Assembly: GCA_022827625.1 (NCBI GenBank)
Contig: JAJEIE010000019.1
Location: 369,181 to 433,180 of the forward strand
Direction of reading: 5' to 3'
Source: Candidatus Poribacteria bacterium
GTDB taxonomy: Bacteria > Poribacteria > WGA-4E > WGA-3G
DNA: 64,000 nt
Part shown: positions 42,809 through 51,873 of the stretch, one piece after another
Layout: every line of letters begins with the position of its first letter
Position numbering within the stretch: the first letter of the stretch is position 1
Position numbers and translations under genes: made by a program
Notes under the pieces: model-generated
Seen by the model: the letters and a program-made list of their open reading frames with translations, nothing else
Told to the model about the DNA's origin: nothing
Database searches by the model: none

Positions 42809-44344
42809 TCAAAACGCTGGTGCCATCTCCCATACCTGCACGGATCGGAAGTGTGCCTGCCCGCCACGACTCAACAACCTAACACCGGTGCTATCGGCGC
42901 GCATTGGGTAGATCCGTTGTGTGATGCACTGCCTACCGTTAGCGAATACCTCAACTACAGATTTATCGACATAGATGCGGAGTTGAAGCGTTTCATCGTC
43001 TCTCAGCATAAATGGCGCGCATTGGGCATCGACAAATCGCTCCGACTCCGGCAATCTCGCCGTGCCACCGGCATCTCGGTAGTGTGGATAGCGGATGGAT
43101 TCGTTTAAGGTAGAACGGCTGATGTCGACTTTTAAGGTGCCTTCCGCTGGAACGTACAGAACCCCGGTCTGTTCAGCGTGATCGGGTGAGCAGAGCACCT
43201 GAACGCCGACCTCAGTCGCATCACCCGGGTCAATCTCAACAGCCAACTCAAGACTGCTCCCTTGAATCTCTTCCAAATTCACTTCATCCGTATCCACAGC
43301 GATATTTTCACGTTTTTTCGGATTCATCCGCAGGCAGTCCAACTCCGGCACCGGTTCAATTTGCAAACTACCGTCGTTGGCGAGAGAAAGGATACGTGGC
43401 AGCGTCATAACCCCTGACCAGCCTGAGGCGCGTTCCTCTTCTGCCCCGCGGATTTCCCGAACCCAATCGAAAAAGATACGCCGTCCTTGCGCGTCTAACA
43501 GTGAGCGCGGTCCACCGAGCATGCCGCCTGCCCAGCTCATGCGTCCGTAGTTTTCGACATAATACTGCTCGTTTTCAAATCTACCGAGATAATACTGCGT
43601 GCCTTGCCAATGGCTACAAAACAGCAGCATGTGCTTGTCGCCTAATGGATAAAAATCAGGAACAGCGCAATCCTCTTCCGCGTCTGTCCATTCCCGTCGC
43701 GATTGATAAAACGAACGCACAAATTCCCAGTCTACAAGATTAGCCGACTTAAACAGAGCCGTTCCATCCCCGATTTGTCCGGGTATCCTATTTCCGATGA
43801 GTGCGTAATAGGTATCGCCTTCCAGCCACGCACACGGGTCAAAAACAATATATTCGCCATGCCCTTTCTCCCCCGGTTTTGGCACTGGAATCACCGGATT
43901 GGCTGGATGCTTGTTCCACGTCAGAAGCAGGTCATCATCACTCGTTGCGATGCACGTTCCATCGGGGATTCCGTGATAGATGAACGTCGGGATGCCGTCT
44001 CGATTCACGAGAGCACCACCGCTAAAGCACCCACCGCGATCCGGTCCGTCGAGATCGGGCGTTAAAGCGATCGGATGATGCACCCAATGCACCAGATCAA
44101 CACTCGATGCGTGTCCCCATTGCATCCATTTCCAATAGCCACCTTCGGGGTTATGCTGATAGAAGATATGGTATCGCCCCTTCCAAAAGATTGAACCGTT
44201 GATGTCGTTCATCCAACCGAATGGCGGGGTGAAGTGATAGCATGGTCGATAGGGATCGCCTTCATACATCGCATCCAGCACGCGTGTGGCGTGTATAAGT
44301 GCTTCTGTTTTTTCGATGGCTGTATTCATAGTTGCTATATCCAT
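42809..44344 (-). CDS. GH32-family fructosidase (levanase/sucrose-6-P hydrolase type)
   Basis: A 511-residue glycoside hydrolase of family 32. The nucleophile motif is FGWMNDINGSIFWKGRYHIFYQ (WMNDxNG, about residues 41-62), followed by QWGHASSVDLVHWVHHPIALTPD (about 75-97) and a transition-state stabiliser in the FDPCAWLEGD region (about 168). A C-terminal beta-sandwich runs from about 370 to 505. The general acid/base Glu lies near EEDCAVPDFYPLG (about 223). No signal peptide is seen, so it should act in the cytosol on an imported fructoside. The start overlaps the upstream dehydrogenase gene by 10 nt; a second ATG lies 5 codons in. Confidence 0.9.
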   Translation of the reverse strand: MDIATMNTAIEKTEALIHATRVLDAMYEGDPYRPCYHFTPPFGWMNDINGSIFWKGRYHIFYQHNPEGGYWKWMQWGHASSVDLVHWVHHPIALTPDLDGPDRGGCFSGGALVNRDGIPTFIYHGIPDGTCIATSDDDLLLTWNKHPANPVIPVPKPGEKGHGEYIVFDPCAWLEGDTYYALIGNRIPGQIGDGTALFKSANLVDWEFVRSFYQSRREWTDAEEDCAVPDFYPLGDKHMLLFCSHWQGTQYYLGRFENEQYYVENYGRMSWAGGMLGGPRSLLDAQGRRIFFDWVREIRGAEEERASGWSGVMTLPRILSLANDGSLQIEPVPELDCLRMNPKKRENIAVDTDEVNLEEIQGSSLELAVEIDPGDATEVGVQVLCSPDHAEQTGVLYVPAEGTLKVDISRSTLNESIRYPHYRDAGGTARLPESERFVDAQCAPFMLRDDETLQLRIYVDKSVVEVFANGRQCITQRIYPMRADSTGVRLLSRGGQAHFRSVQVWEMAPAF

Positions 44345-45336
44345 CCATCTTCAACCATTAAGGTTAAGGGTGATTCCATCTCTTCAAGAGGGAGATGAAT
44401 CCGCCGCCGTTTCCGAGACGACTCGTAAATCGCCATAAGCAGTTCGTGTGTGGCATATCCCTGATGACCGCTGGACCGGTGTTCCCGATCTTCTTCAATG
44501 GCTGCAATCATGTCTCGTACAGGGTTGCTTTCTGAGGGAAGTTCAGGGGTGACCCAAGCCCCATCCGATGCTGTGTTTCGGACGCGAAGAGAAGGTCCAC
44601 CCGGCGCAGCGAGTTCGAGTTCGCCTTCTGTTCCGTAGCAATAGATGTGGTGATAGCCGGGAGCGGTGTCGCTCCCACCTTCAATGATGGCGCGGACATT
44701 ATCTTTGAACTTGAAGTAACCGAGCGAGAAATCTTCGGAGTGCAGATCATATTTCATCGGTGTGTTGATACGTTCAATCTGACCAATCACCCAAGTAACC
44801 GGACGATCGCCGTAGACATATCGCATGAGATCGACAGTGTGTGTGGCATTGTCTTTCAGGTCGCCACCGCTACAAACACCGTGAATGCGAAAGAGGTCGC
44901 CAATAGCACCTTCGGCAATCATCTGCCTTGCGAGTTGATAGGGTGCGCTAAACCGGACTTGATGGTCAATCGCCAATTTCACGCCGTGTTGGGAACAGGT
45001 TTCGAGCATCTCGCGTGCTTGTCCGAGGTTTTCTGCCATCGGTTTTTCAGAAAGAATCCCCTTCACACCCCGTTTTGCGGTCTCAATCACGACCGGCGCG
45101 TGCAATTTAGGGCGCGTACAAACGGAGACCATATCAATCTCTTCGGTTTCGAGCATCTCAATATAATCGGTATACTGCTTTTCGACACCATACTGTTCAC
45201 CGTATGCCTTCAATCCCTCTACATTAATATCGGCAATCGCCGTCAGAGAAGCCCGCGGTTCATTCACATACCATCCGGCGTGCATGTGCGAAATCCCGCC
45301 GCACCCAATTATCGCAACGTTGTAGGTTTTGTCCAT
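44335..45336 (-). CDS. Gfo/Idh/MocA-family dehydrogenase 2
   Basis: A 333-residue NAD(P)-dependent sugar-type dehydrogenase. It has the Rossmann loop IIGCGGISHMHAGWY (about residues 9-23), SEKPMAENLGQARE (about 95-108) with the KP motif, and DNATHTVDLMRYVYGD (about 167-182) in the active site. It is the fourth gene from the end of a leftward cluster and overlaps the GH32 gene by 10 nt and the HAD gene by 28 nt, so the four are likely one transcript. The cluster suggests oxidation of a sugar or inositol-like product released by GH32 or a related route. GAGGA lies 8 nt before the ATG. Confidence 0.9.
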   Translation of the reverse strand: MDKTYNVAIIGCGGISHMHAGWYVNEPRASLTAIADINVEGLKAYGEQYGVEKQYTDYIEMLETEEIDMVSVCTRPKLHAPVVIETAKRGVKGILSEKPMAENLGQAREMLETCSQHGVKLAIDHQVRFSAPYQLARQMIAEGAIGDLFRIHGVCSGGDLKDNATHTVDLMRYVYGDRPVTWVIGQIERINTPMKYDLHSEDFSLGYFKFKDNVRAIIEGGSDTAPGYHHIYCYGTEGELELAAPGGPSLRVRNTASDGAWVTPELPSESNPVRDMIAAIEEDREHRSSGHQGYATHELLMAIYESSRKRRRIHLPLEEMESPLTLMVEDGWI

Positions 45337-46067
45337 TGTGGATTCCTCTTGTGTTTGTCTGCTAAGCAGGACAACACATCATGTAGGTTTGAAACTACAT
45401 AATCTGGTCGTTCATCCCCTGTTTCCGGTATCAGTCCATCAGATTTTCGGTCGATAAGGACACTTGTCATACCCACACGGTTCGCCCCAACAATGTCATT
45501 TTCGATGGAGTCGCCGACGAATAGAGCCTCTCTCGGTAGAACACCGGCACGCTCACAAGCAACTGTGAAGACTTTGATATTTGGCTTCCTGACCCCGACT
45601 TCATCGGAAATTGTCAGCGATTGAATACGTTCACTGAGTCCGAGGCGTTGGACTTTAGAAAACTGGCTGTCTGTATGGTTATCGTGCGCACCGTTTGTAA
45701 CGATACCGACATGGTATGCGTGTAATTCCTCAAGGACGGTGACATCATCGTAAAGATGTAGACTCGTGAGGTAGCGCGAACTTAAAAAGTCGTTGAGTTC
45801 TTCTGTAATTGTACCTTGTGGCAACCCCAATTCTTTAAATAAACACTGGAAACGTGAGTCTCTCAGTTCTGCCATAGAGCCTTTCCCAGCATTGAGTTGT
45901 TGGAAGCGTTTCTGGTGAACCGTTGTCCATGCATTTGTAATGGCTTCTACCGAGATATCCGGCTCGTGCTTGTGTAGTAGTTGGAATGTTTCTCTTGTCG
46001 CAATGGACCATGCTGTATCAGAGTCGCAGAGCGTACCGTCAAGGTCAAAGAATACTGCCTTAATCAT
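45309..46067 (-). CDS. HAD-superfamily phosphatase-like hydrolase 2
   Basis: A 252-residue HAD hydrolase. Motif I is FFDLDGTLCDSD (D8, D10), motif II VGIVTNGAHDNH (about residues 117-128), a Lys in GVRKPNIKVF (about 150) and motif IV FVGDSIENDIVGANRVGMTSV (about 175-195). The cap helices occupy residues 20-100. It belongs with the phosphoglycolate/5'-nucleotidase type. GAGGA is just before the ATG. Its 3' end overlaps the Gfo/Idh/MocA gene by 28 nt, an unusually long overlap, and it is probably the first gene of the carbohydrate operon. Confidence 0.85.
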   Translation of the reverse strand: MIKAVFFDLDGTLCDSDTAWSIATRETFQLLHKHEPDISVEAITNAWTTVHQKRFQQLNAGKGSMAELRDSRFQCLFKELGLPQGTITEELNDFLSSRYLTSLHLYDDVTVLEELHAYHVGIVTNGAHDNHTDSQFSKVQRLGLSERIQSLTISDEVGVRKPNIKVFTVACERAGVLPREALFVGDSIENDIVGANRVGMTSVLIDRKSDGLIPETGDERPDYVVSNLHDVLSCLADKHKRNPQWTKPTTLR

Positions 46068-46098
46068 CTGTCCTCAAATGTTATGAAATAGCGGTCTG

Positions 46099-46512
46099 TC
46101 AAGCAACCCAAGCGATGTAGATGTAAACGCATACCAGGACTATCCAGACGCAGGCGACCGTCTTCATAATACGACTTTGCCGTCCTGTTTTTGTGAAGTT
46201 AAAGCCGATGTGCGTGAACAACAACATTAGCGCGACAAGAATGTTGACATTGAGCAGCCTGTTAGAACCAAGATTGTGCCAGGTGAGAAATCGGAAGACA
46301 TTGTAGGTAAGCAAACAAAGGATAAGACCCAGCAGACCGTATTTCCAGAGATGCTTTAGTGCGATTTTCCTTGCGATCCCCGTTTTTGCCGATGCCTTTT
46401 CAAAAGACTCCGGTAGGTCTGGATTCTTTTCTCGAAGGGTCTGCTGGCGTTCTTGCTCCCTTTTAATTTTTCCTTCAAGCTGCTGTTTCTCAGCGTCGGT
46501 GAGTTGTCTCAT
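46099..46512 (-). CDS. hypothetical three-helix membrane protein
   Basis: A 137-residue protein not recognised. Residues 1-45 are charged and helical (EKQQLEGKIKREQERQQTLREK), probably a coiled coil. Three hydrophobic helices follow at about 57-75, 87-105 and 116-136. It would sit in the inner membrane with the charged end in the cytosol. It starts 6 nt downstream of the GNAT acetyltransferase gene on the same strand, so the two are co-transcribed. No function can be offered. Confidence 0.6.
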   Translation of the reverse strand: MRQLTDAEKQQLEGKIKREQERQQTLREKNPDLPESFEKASAKTGIARKIALKHLWKYGLLGLILCLLTYNVFRFLTWHNLGSNRLLNVNILVALMLLFTHIGFNFTKTGRQSRIMKTVACVWIVLVCVYIYIAWVA

Positions 46513-46518
46513 AAAAGA

Positions 46519-47022
46519 TTACTTCTCTCTTGGTGATTTAAGAGGCAGGACAAAAGCCAAACATTTTTCATCTCGCTCCATCGGTTCTACCGCGAACCCC
46601 ATAGCGAGTTTAAGGAGATGGTTTTCAGGGTAATTCTCGCCGCTGACGGATCGAACTTGATAACAATCAAATAACTTTGCTTGCTCGATGGTATATTCTT
46701 GGAGTGCGGTGCCGATACCTCGTCGTCGGTATCCTTCCTTCACGCCAAAAGCAAGGATCTTCGCCTCTTTCAGCGTTTTTCCGTGTATCTGAATAGGCGG
46801 ATGATCGCGGTCGTGGGGCCCGATGTCCCATACAACGAACATGAGAAATCCGACGATAGTGCCATCTTGCCTTGCCGCTAAAAAATAGCGTGAAAACTGC
46901 TCAAAGTACGGATTAAATGCCCAATCTTCTTGGTTTAGGTCGTTGACGAGTGCCACGAATTCCTGCCAATCTGGATGATTGGGCGTCAGTTCTTCAATGG
47001 AACAATGTTGTTGCTTACACAT
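46519..47022 (-). CDS. GNAT-family N-acetyltransferase
   Basis: A 167-residue acetyl-CoA-dependent acetyltransferase. Motif A is AKILAFGVKEGYRRRGIGTALQEYTIEQA (about residues 87-115), with the acetyl-CoA pyrophosphate loop R-R-R-G-I-G. Motif D (GTIVGFLMFVVWDIGPH) lies before it and the C-terminal VRSVSGENYPENHLLKLAMGFAVEPM after it. The substrate may be a small amine, amino acid or protein N-terminus. No clear ribosome site is visible before the ATG. It leads a two-gene run with the membrane protein downstream. Confidence 0.85.
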   Translation of the reverse strand: MCKQQHCSIEELTPNHPDWQEFVALVNDLNQEDWAFNPYFEQFSRYFLAARQDGTIVGFLMFVVWDIGPHDRDHPPIQIHGKTLKEAKILAFGVKEGYRRRGIGTALQEYTIEQAKLFDCYQVRSVSGENYPENHLLKLAMGFAVEPMERDEKCLAFVLPLKSPREK

Positions 47023-47078
47023 TATAGCACGGTGATTCTGTTCAATTCCCCAAGTTGTCCCTACCTATGAATTCGGTC

Positions 47079-47852
47079 TTATTTTGACCCTTTTATGCCT
47101 CCCCAGGTGAGTGTCAATTTCTGATTAGGCTCAACGGCAAGTCCTACAGCATCCACGTTATTTTCAATCTCTGCTTGACTGAGACCGCGATTGTAGAGGC
47201 GAAGTTCATCAAGCAGACCGTGGTAGGGAAGTCCATCCGATTTTCTGGCACCCATCCAAAAGTTCTCTCCATTGTGTTTGAGATTACCTTCAAATTTTTT
47301 ATTGCTATCCTCTTCACCATTAATATAAATGATGGCTTGAGAGCCGTCGTAAACGCCTGCGACATGATGCCATTTATCTAAATCAGGCTGTGCCAAGCTG
47401 TGAAAGGGCCAGGTCTCTAAGACACCGTTCCAAAGATTAAAGTCAATACGAGTCTGGTCTGACCACGCAACCACATAAGAATTATTAGCTGACCTTGAGA
47501 TGCCTGCGAAAATCCCCCAACCTGCTTTTTCGGGCTTTATCCACATCTCCAATGTAATTTGATCACCAATATCGGTTAAATCCTTACCTGCACCACAATC
47601 GACATGGCCACCACTAAACTTGAGCGCCTCACCGACTTTACCGTTAACGACCTCAACATTCCCATCCATCGTCCCATCGTTGCTGCCAAAAACGTCTTTA
47701 ACTGTTTTACCCGCGACTGAGTCCTTATTAAAAGACCAGTAGCTGACCAACCCATCAGTGATCGCTTGACGGGCTTGTGCCACGCTTGTAGCCATTAAAA
47801 CAGTCACGACGACGGCTATAACAGACATTTGTCTCAGAGTTCTGTTAATCAT
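47079..47852 (-). CDS. secreted LamG-domain protein with WGGIK tail
   Basis: A 257-residue exported LamG protein. The start at 47852 (MINRTLRQ) is chosen because of the nearby GGGGGAC site and the signal peptide (residues 1-27, IAVVVTVLMATSVAQA); the longer start at 47909 adds a leader overlapping a REP-like hairpin. The mature protein opens DGLVSYWSFNKDSVAGKTVKDVFG, close to the 31298-32140 protein, and contains ITLEMWIKP and LDELRLYNRGLSQAEI, typical of LamG domains. It ends KLTLTWGGIKGSK, the tail shared with two other proteins in this window. A glycan-binding or surface role is likely; the tail's role is unknown. Confidence 0.85.
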   Translation of the reverse strand: MINRTLRQMSVIAVVVTVLMATSVAQARQAITDGLVSYWSFNKDSVAGKTVKDVFGSNDGTMDGNVEVVNGKVGEALKFSGGHVDCGAGKDLTDIGDQITLEMWIKPEKAGWGIFAGISRSANNSYVVAWSDQTRIDFNLWNGVLETWPFHSLAQPDLDKWHHVAGVYDGSQAIIYINGEEDSNKKFEGNLKHNGENFWMGARKSDGLPYHGLLDELRLYNRGLSQAEIENNVDAVGLAVEPNQKLTLTWGGIKGSK

Positions 47853-47877
47853 TTTGTCCCCCGTTGCGGTTTTGTAC

Positions 47878-47896
47878 CGCAAACTGTTAGTTTGCG
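47878..47896. repeat. REP-like palindrome (second copy of the 7095-7113 palindrome)
   Basis: CGCAAACT-GTT-AGTTTGCG, an exact 19-bp copy of the palindrome at 7095-7113, upstream of the LamG gene. Confidence 0.7.
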
Positions 47897-47990
47897 GGAG
47901 GCTGTACATAATCTAACAAACCGGACTACGCGAAGAACACAATCTGAATGAAGTTTAAGAATTTAATTCGGGAATACGCCAACACTTAGC

Positions 47991-48368
47991 TTAGCCTTTA
48001 TATTCAACAACCACATCGTCACCCTCAACCTTAACAGGGTAAGTCGCCACACGCAGTGTTTCGTCGACAAGGCACCGTCCGGTGGCAATGTCGAATGTCC
48101 ACTGATGCCACGGGCAGCGGAGGATCTCACCTAAACTGTCAACAGAGAGCGTTGCGTCCTGAAGAGAGGGCGGCGCGTCAGCGGCAAACCTACCCGTAAG
48201 TTCACCTGTACAGAGAGGGCCTCGCTTATGTGGACAGATATTGCGAATGGCGTAAAACTTACCATCGACATTAAAGACACCAATCCCTGCTTTACCACGG
48301 AACGGCACAATAATCTTGCGTTTCCCCGGAGGAATCTCTGATACTTTTCCAACAACAACGCGTGCCAT
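47991..48368 (-). CDS. Rieske [2Fe-2S] ferredoxin-like protein
   Basis: A 125-residue Rieske protein. Both cluster-binding boxes are present: ICPHKRGPLC (C45, H47) and CPWHQWTFD (C85, H88). The size fits the soluble ferredoxin components of ring-hydroxylating dioxygenases or related electron carriers, with a slightly longer loop between the boxes. It begins 3 bp past the stop of the amidohydrolase gene on the same strand; the pair may take part in one catabolic route. No reductase or oxygenase alpha subunit is nearby. A GGAAGGGA sequence lies about 11 nt before the ATG. Confidence 0.9.
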   Translation of the reverse strand: MARVVVGKVSEIPPGKRKIIVPFRGKAGIGVFNVDGKFYAIRNICPHKRGPLCTGELTGRFAADAPPSLQDATLSVDSLGEILRCPWHQWTFDIATGRCLVDETLRVATYPVKVEGDDVVVEYKG

Positions 48369-48371
48369 TTT

Positions 48372-49544
48372 TTAATTGTTCCCTTCCAAATCCAATCGAA
48401 GAAGGTCAAGCGCGTTCTGGGCGAAGATACGACGGTGTAAGTCTTCTGGGAGTTTGGGGAAAACCGTTACCGGATCGTTCCAGTCGAAGTGCGGGAAATC
48501 CGAGCAGAATATGAGTGTTTCGTCTGCATGGAGCATCTCCAACATCTGGTACATCTGTTCCGGCTTTTCAGGTTCGTGCATCGGCTGCGAACCGATTCGG
48601 ATGTGCTCACGGAAATACTCACTCGGTAACCGTTTAAGCCACGGGGTCTGGTCGCGTATCGCCTTCCAATCGGTGTCCAGATGCCACATCACCGGCACTG
48701 CCCACATCTGCTGCGCTTCAATGAGCGCGAACTTGAAGTTTGGAAACTTTTCAAAAACCCCCTCGCAGATAAGCGAGGTCGCGTGTGTACTGGCGACATA
48801 CGGACGGCTCATCCGGGATTCTATGTAATAGGTCGGATGTCCAACCGGCGTCGGGACGTTTCGGGTCGCACCGCCGCCACCCCCGATGTGCGATATGACA
48901 GGCAATCCGTGCGACTCACACGCTTCCCAGATAGGATGATAAAAGCGATTACCAAATGGACGACTCGTGCCCATTGGTAACATAACCGCTACAGTGTCCT
49001 TGCGATGTGCGAGCCTGTTGATCTCTTCCACGGCTTGCGGCGGATCGGACGGCGAAACGAGAATGGCGTTGACAACACGTTCATCCCGCTCAAGCCAATG
49101 TTCGATTGTCCAATCGTTAAAAGCCCGGCAGAGGGCAGCACCCCAATCGGGATCGGGCACACCGGAATATCCATAGAACACAGGGGGACCCGTCAGCACA
49201 GCGATATCGATATTCCAGACATCAAGATGCTCCTCTTGAAGGAACTCCAATGTGAAATTGAAATCTCTCGGGTCGCCGCCGGAATTTTTCGGGGTAGACT
49301 CGATAGCTTCTTCAACGCTACCTCTGAGGTCTACACGATTGCTCCGAATCGGGATATTCGGATACCCACCCAGATGTAGGCCTTGATCAAGAAGGTGCTC
49401 CTGATAGAACTTCGACAGGTAAGGCAGCAATTGCGTGGGATGGCGGAAGTTGTGATGTACATCACAGTCAACAATAGCAATACCGTCTTTGGGGTTAGCA
49501 GTCCAACCTGGGGCAGTAACCGGCCTCGCTCCAATTTGACTCAT
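48372..49544 (-). CDS. amidohydrolase family 2 metal-dependent hydrolase/decarboxylase
   Basis: A 390-residue TIM-barrel protein of the amidohydrolase-2 (ACMSD-like) family. The N-terminal metal motif is IVDCDVHHNF (about residues 24-33), a His lies in PVISHIGGGG (about 215-224), and the C-terminal SDFPHFDWNDP (about 345-355) supplies the last Asp. Relatives hydrolyse or non-oxidatively decarboxylate aromatic acids. The next gene is a Rieske ferredoxin 3 bp downstream, supporting an aromatic catabolic function, though no ring-cleaving enzyme is in view. AAGGAG lies 8 nt before the ATG. Confidence 0.85.
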   Translation of the reverse strand: MSQIGARPVTAPGWTANPKDGIAIVDCDVHHNFRHPTQLLPYLSKFYQEHLLDQGLHLGGYPNIPIRSNRVDLRGSVEEAIESTPKNSGGDPRDFNFTLEFLQEEHLDVWNIDIAVLTGPPVFYGYSGVPDPDWGAALCRAFNDWTIEHWLERDERVVNAILVSPSDPPQAVEEINRLAHRKDTVAVMLPMGTSRPFGNRFYHPIWEACESHGLPVISHIGGGGGATRNVPTPVGHPTYYIESRMSRPYVASTHATSLICEGVFEKFPNFKFALIEAQQMWAVPVMWHLDTDWKAIRDQTPWLKRLPSEYFREHIRIGSQPMHEPEKPEQMYQMLEMLHADETLIFCSDFPHFDWNDPVTVFPKLPEDLHRRIFAQNALDLLRLDLEGNN

Positions 49545-49634
49545 TTCAACGTCTCCTTGTGATCACAGAATGGGTATTCAATTTTAGGCAATTATACGGA
49601 CTTGGGTTATTTTGTCAATCGAAAACCTGTAGGA

Positions 49635-49650
49635 GGGATTTCCGAATCCC
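49635..49650. repeat. intergenic hairpin preceded by GTAGGA
   Basis: GGGATT-TCCG-AATCCC (49635-49650) is a perfect 6-bp stem, preceded by TGTAGGA. It resembles the other GTAG-led intergenic palindromes in this window. Confidence 0.5.
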
Positions 49651-49752
49651 GACTTTTCGCTGTAGGCGCAATCTCTTCACTGCGATACCTTGGCAAAACG
49701 CTCAAAAATCCGACAATTGAATGGCTCTGCAGCAGTTCGAGAATAGTCAATT

Positions 49753-50577
49753 CTACTCTATTGCCGATTTTTCCTTCATCCGCTTGACAGCCTCCAGTTT
49801 TGTCTGTTGCCAGTCTGTCCAATCTTTTTTCCCTTCGTATCGGACGACATCGTGAATGGTTGCGCGGGGTTGATAGGTTATGTAGTTTCCAGTGTGCCAC
49901 GCCAGATTCCGGTACACCATGAAATCTCCCGGTCCGAGATGTACCTGAACGGCTCCGGGAAACTGGCGACAGTGCGCTAAGCAGTAGCGTTCCATCTCAG
50001 TGTTGGATTGTCCCTCCGCTGGCTTCCGCAGTTGCGGATCCTTTGTAGACTGTTCCTCACCTGGCATATCCCATTGCCGGAGGTGGCTCCCCGGAACGAA
50101 CCACGTACAGGAGTCGGCATAAATCGCACAGTTGACCTGATTAAAGTGCCGTAGATCGTACCAGACCTCCGCCAGTTTCGCGTTAACAATCTCATCCCGC
50201 GCTTCGGGTGGGACCTCCACAACGCCGTCTCGGTGCCACCCAATATGCCATGGATGTTCAAGCGGCTCGACGAGCAATCCCATGATGTCAACATGACCGT
50301 GCGTGTAGTTATCGCCGAGCAGTTTCTCAATGGCATCTCGGAGTTCTGGTAGTTCAGTGTAGTCATAAAAAGGTTTGAGGTTTAATTCATCGCCGTAATT
50401 GGATAGCGGTTGGATGCGTTGCGTTTGCGGACCATTCAGTTTGTGCGCCAAATGGCGTGCCTTCTCTGCCTCGCGCCGCAAATCGGTAAGCAACGATGGC
50501 GGAACAATCCCGCGGAAAATCAGATAGCCTTGCGAGAGATACGCATTGACCATGGAATCTTGAAATTGAAATGCCAT
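49753..50577 (-). CDS. phytanoyl-CoA dioxygenase (PhyH) family protein 2
   Basis: A 274-residue Fe(II)/2-oxoglutarate oxygenase. The HxD pair is HIGWHRDGVV (about residues 112-121), the structural SCTWFVPGSHLRQWD stretch is near 168-182, the distal iron His is in NLAWHTGNYITYQPRATIHDVVRYEG (about 228-253), and the Arg there is a candidate 2-oxoglutarate ligand. This copy has the clearest catalytic triad of the three PhyH genes. GAGGT precedes the ATG. It stands alone, with a 208-bp spacer to the amidohydrolase gene. Confidence 0.88.
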   Translation of the reverse strand: MAFQFQDSMVNAYLSQGYLIFRGIVPPSLLTDLRREAEKARHLAHKLNGPQTQRIQPLSNYGDELNLKPFYDYTELPELRDAIEKLLGDNYTHGHVDIMGLLVEPLEHPWHIGWHRDGVVEVPPEARDEIVNAKLAEVWYDLRHFNQVNCAIYADSCTWFVPGSHLRQWDMPGEEQSTKDPQLRKPAEGQSNTEMERYCLAHCRQFPGAVQVHLGPGDFMVYRNLAWHTGNYITYQPRATIHDVVRYEGKKDWTDWQQTKLEAVKRMKEKSAIE

Positions 50578-50633
50578 TGTCCTACCTCATAAATGAAGTT
50601 TCAGTGCTAATATATTAGACACATTCTGAGATA

Positions 50634-51452
50634 CTACCGGGCGGGGTGCAAGGATGCCTCCGTGAGTGAATCGTGGAACCAACCTGTGCAATCGCTATGG
50701 ACATAGGTGATGTCGTCTATCACAATACGCCGGTTGTTAGGAAACTTTTCTATCAAGTCGTGCCCTCGGAGATATCTACCATCATAGCGTCTAAAGAAGA
50801 CAGTACGTCCACCCCTTTCAATAAACACCTCTGCAAGTTCGTCTCCGTGTGGCAGGGAAATATCAGCATCCAAAACCCGAAGACAGTGGAAAGTATTTTC
50901 ACCGATCGTCACATCATAGGTCCCCGCACCCAATCCCTGACCATCGGTAATTGTATAGGACCCATCTGGTTGCAACTGATACCGGCCATCATCGACGATG
51001 CGTCGTTTGATCGGACCGCCCCACTGTTCTTCAAACGCATCATCACCGATCGTGGAAAAAATCTTTTTTTTATCTACAACATTAACAACAGAGATCCATC
51101 TTGAGTACGTTTCGTCGAGTGAAGCATAGAACAGATGGACTGGGTCTGGCCAATCAGGGGTCGATGCCCATTCTCTCACTTGGAGCTCCACACAATCAAT
51201 GCCTTGGATCTGAGCCGCTGTAGTCGGTACCATCTCGATTACTGCTTCAAGTTCCATCGTCTCGCCGTTGTAAGCTGCCCAGCAGTTAGATTCGCCCATC
51301 TGTGGAACAGCAAACCACCATTGGAGTTCTGGGCAATCCACTTCAGTGATTTTTTCGGAACTCTCAACTATCTTAACATCCGGTCTCATCTGTGGAAATG
51401 AATGCTTTATTGTGTCATCTGGCGGATGAGATCGTATAAGTTTTGTGCGCAT
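50634..51452 (-). CDS. conserved hypothetical protein
   Basis: A 272-residue protein not recognised. It has no signal peptide or membrane segment. It is rich in aromatic and acidic residues and predicted beta strands (DCPELQWWFAVPQMGESNCWAAYN; GLGAGTYDVTIGENTFHCLRVLD; GRTVFFRRYDGRYLRGHDL), which suggests two beta-rich lobes. AAGGAG is 5 nt before the ATG, supporting expression. It lies between PhyH 2 and a small coiled-coil gene, and no partner is evident. Confidence 0.55.
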   Translation of the reverse strand: MRTKLIRSHPPDDTIKHSFPQMRPDVKIVESSEKITEVDCPELQWWFAVPQMGESNCWAAYNGETMELEAVIEMVPTTAAQIQGIDCVELQVREWASTPDWPDPVHLFYASLDETYSRWISVVNVVDKKKIFSTIGDDAFEEQWGGPIKRRIVDDGRYQLQPDGSYTITDGQGLGAGTYDVTIGENTFHCLRVLDADISLPHGDELAEVFIERGGRTVFFRRYDGRYLRGHDLIEKFPNNRRIVIDDITYVHSDCTGWFHDSLTEASLHPAR

Positions 51453-51523
51453 ATCGACTCCTTTTGGTAACCAGAACTGAATCGTTGAAAAGTTTTTTGG
51501 AGTTACGTCCGGTGGCTCAGCGT

Positions 51524-51793
51524 TTATTTCAAAATAGCAACACTAATGGAAATAATCATGGCACTGATGGCACATGAAATCGTTATCCAGTTCCGCATTT
51601 CTGCGATTGCACTCTGCTTACCCTTGAGTTCCGATACACCGTTTTCAACAGTACGAAGTCGGGTATCGATCTCATCTAATCGAGTATCCGCCCTATCTAA
51701 CCGCTGATTAACTTCTGCAAATCGCTGGTTGATGTCTGTTCTAAGAAGATCAAAACTATCTTTCATCAGTTGATAAAGTTCTTCGTTTGTCAT
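51524..51793 (-). CDS. small coiled-coil membrane-anchored protein
   Basis: An 89-residue protein. Residues 1-62 form a heptad-rich coiled coil (NQRFAEVNQRLDRADTRLDEIDTRLRTVENGVSEL), and residues 68-88 a hydrophobic helix (ITISCAISAMIISISVAIL), so it is probably a C-terminally anchored membrane protein. The start at MTNEELYQLM (51793) is preferred because AAGGGAAA lies upstream; the longer frame to 51907 overlaps the helicase gene. Function unknown; such small proteins are common and not family-specific. Confidence 0.65.
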   Translation of the reverse strand: MTNEELYQLMKDSFDLLRTDINQRFAEVNQRLDRADTRLDEIDTRLRTVENGVSELKGKQSAIAEMRNWITISCAISAMIISISVAILK

Positions 51794-51873
51794 TTTCTTT
51801 TCCCTTTGTTTTTTATAAGTTATACCAACCCAAACGGGCCTATAGCAAATTATACCACAATTCCTATTTTGCG

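Noticed and set aside
48376..49379. Three frames of 99-150 residues opposite the amidohydrolase
   Set aside because: Shadows of a gene with intact metal-binding motifs; no ribosome sites.
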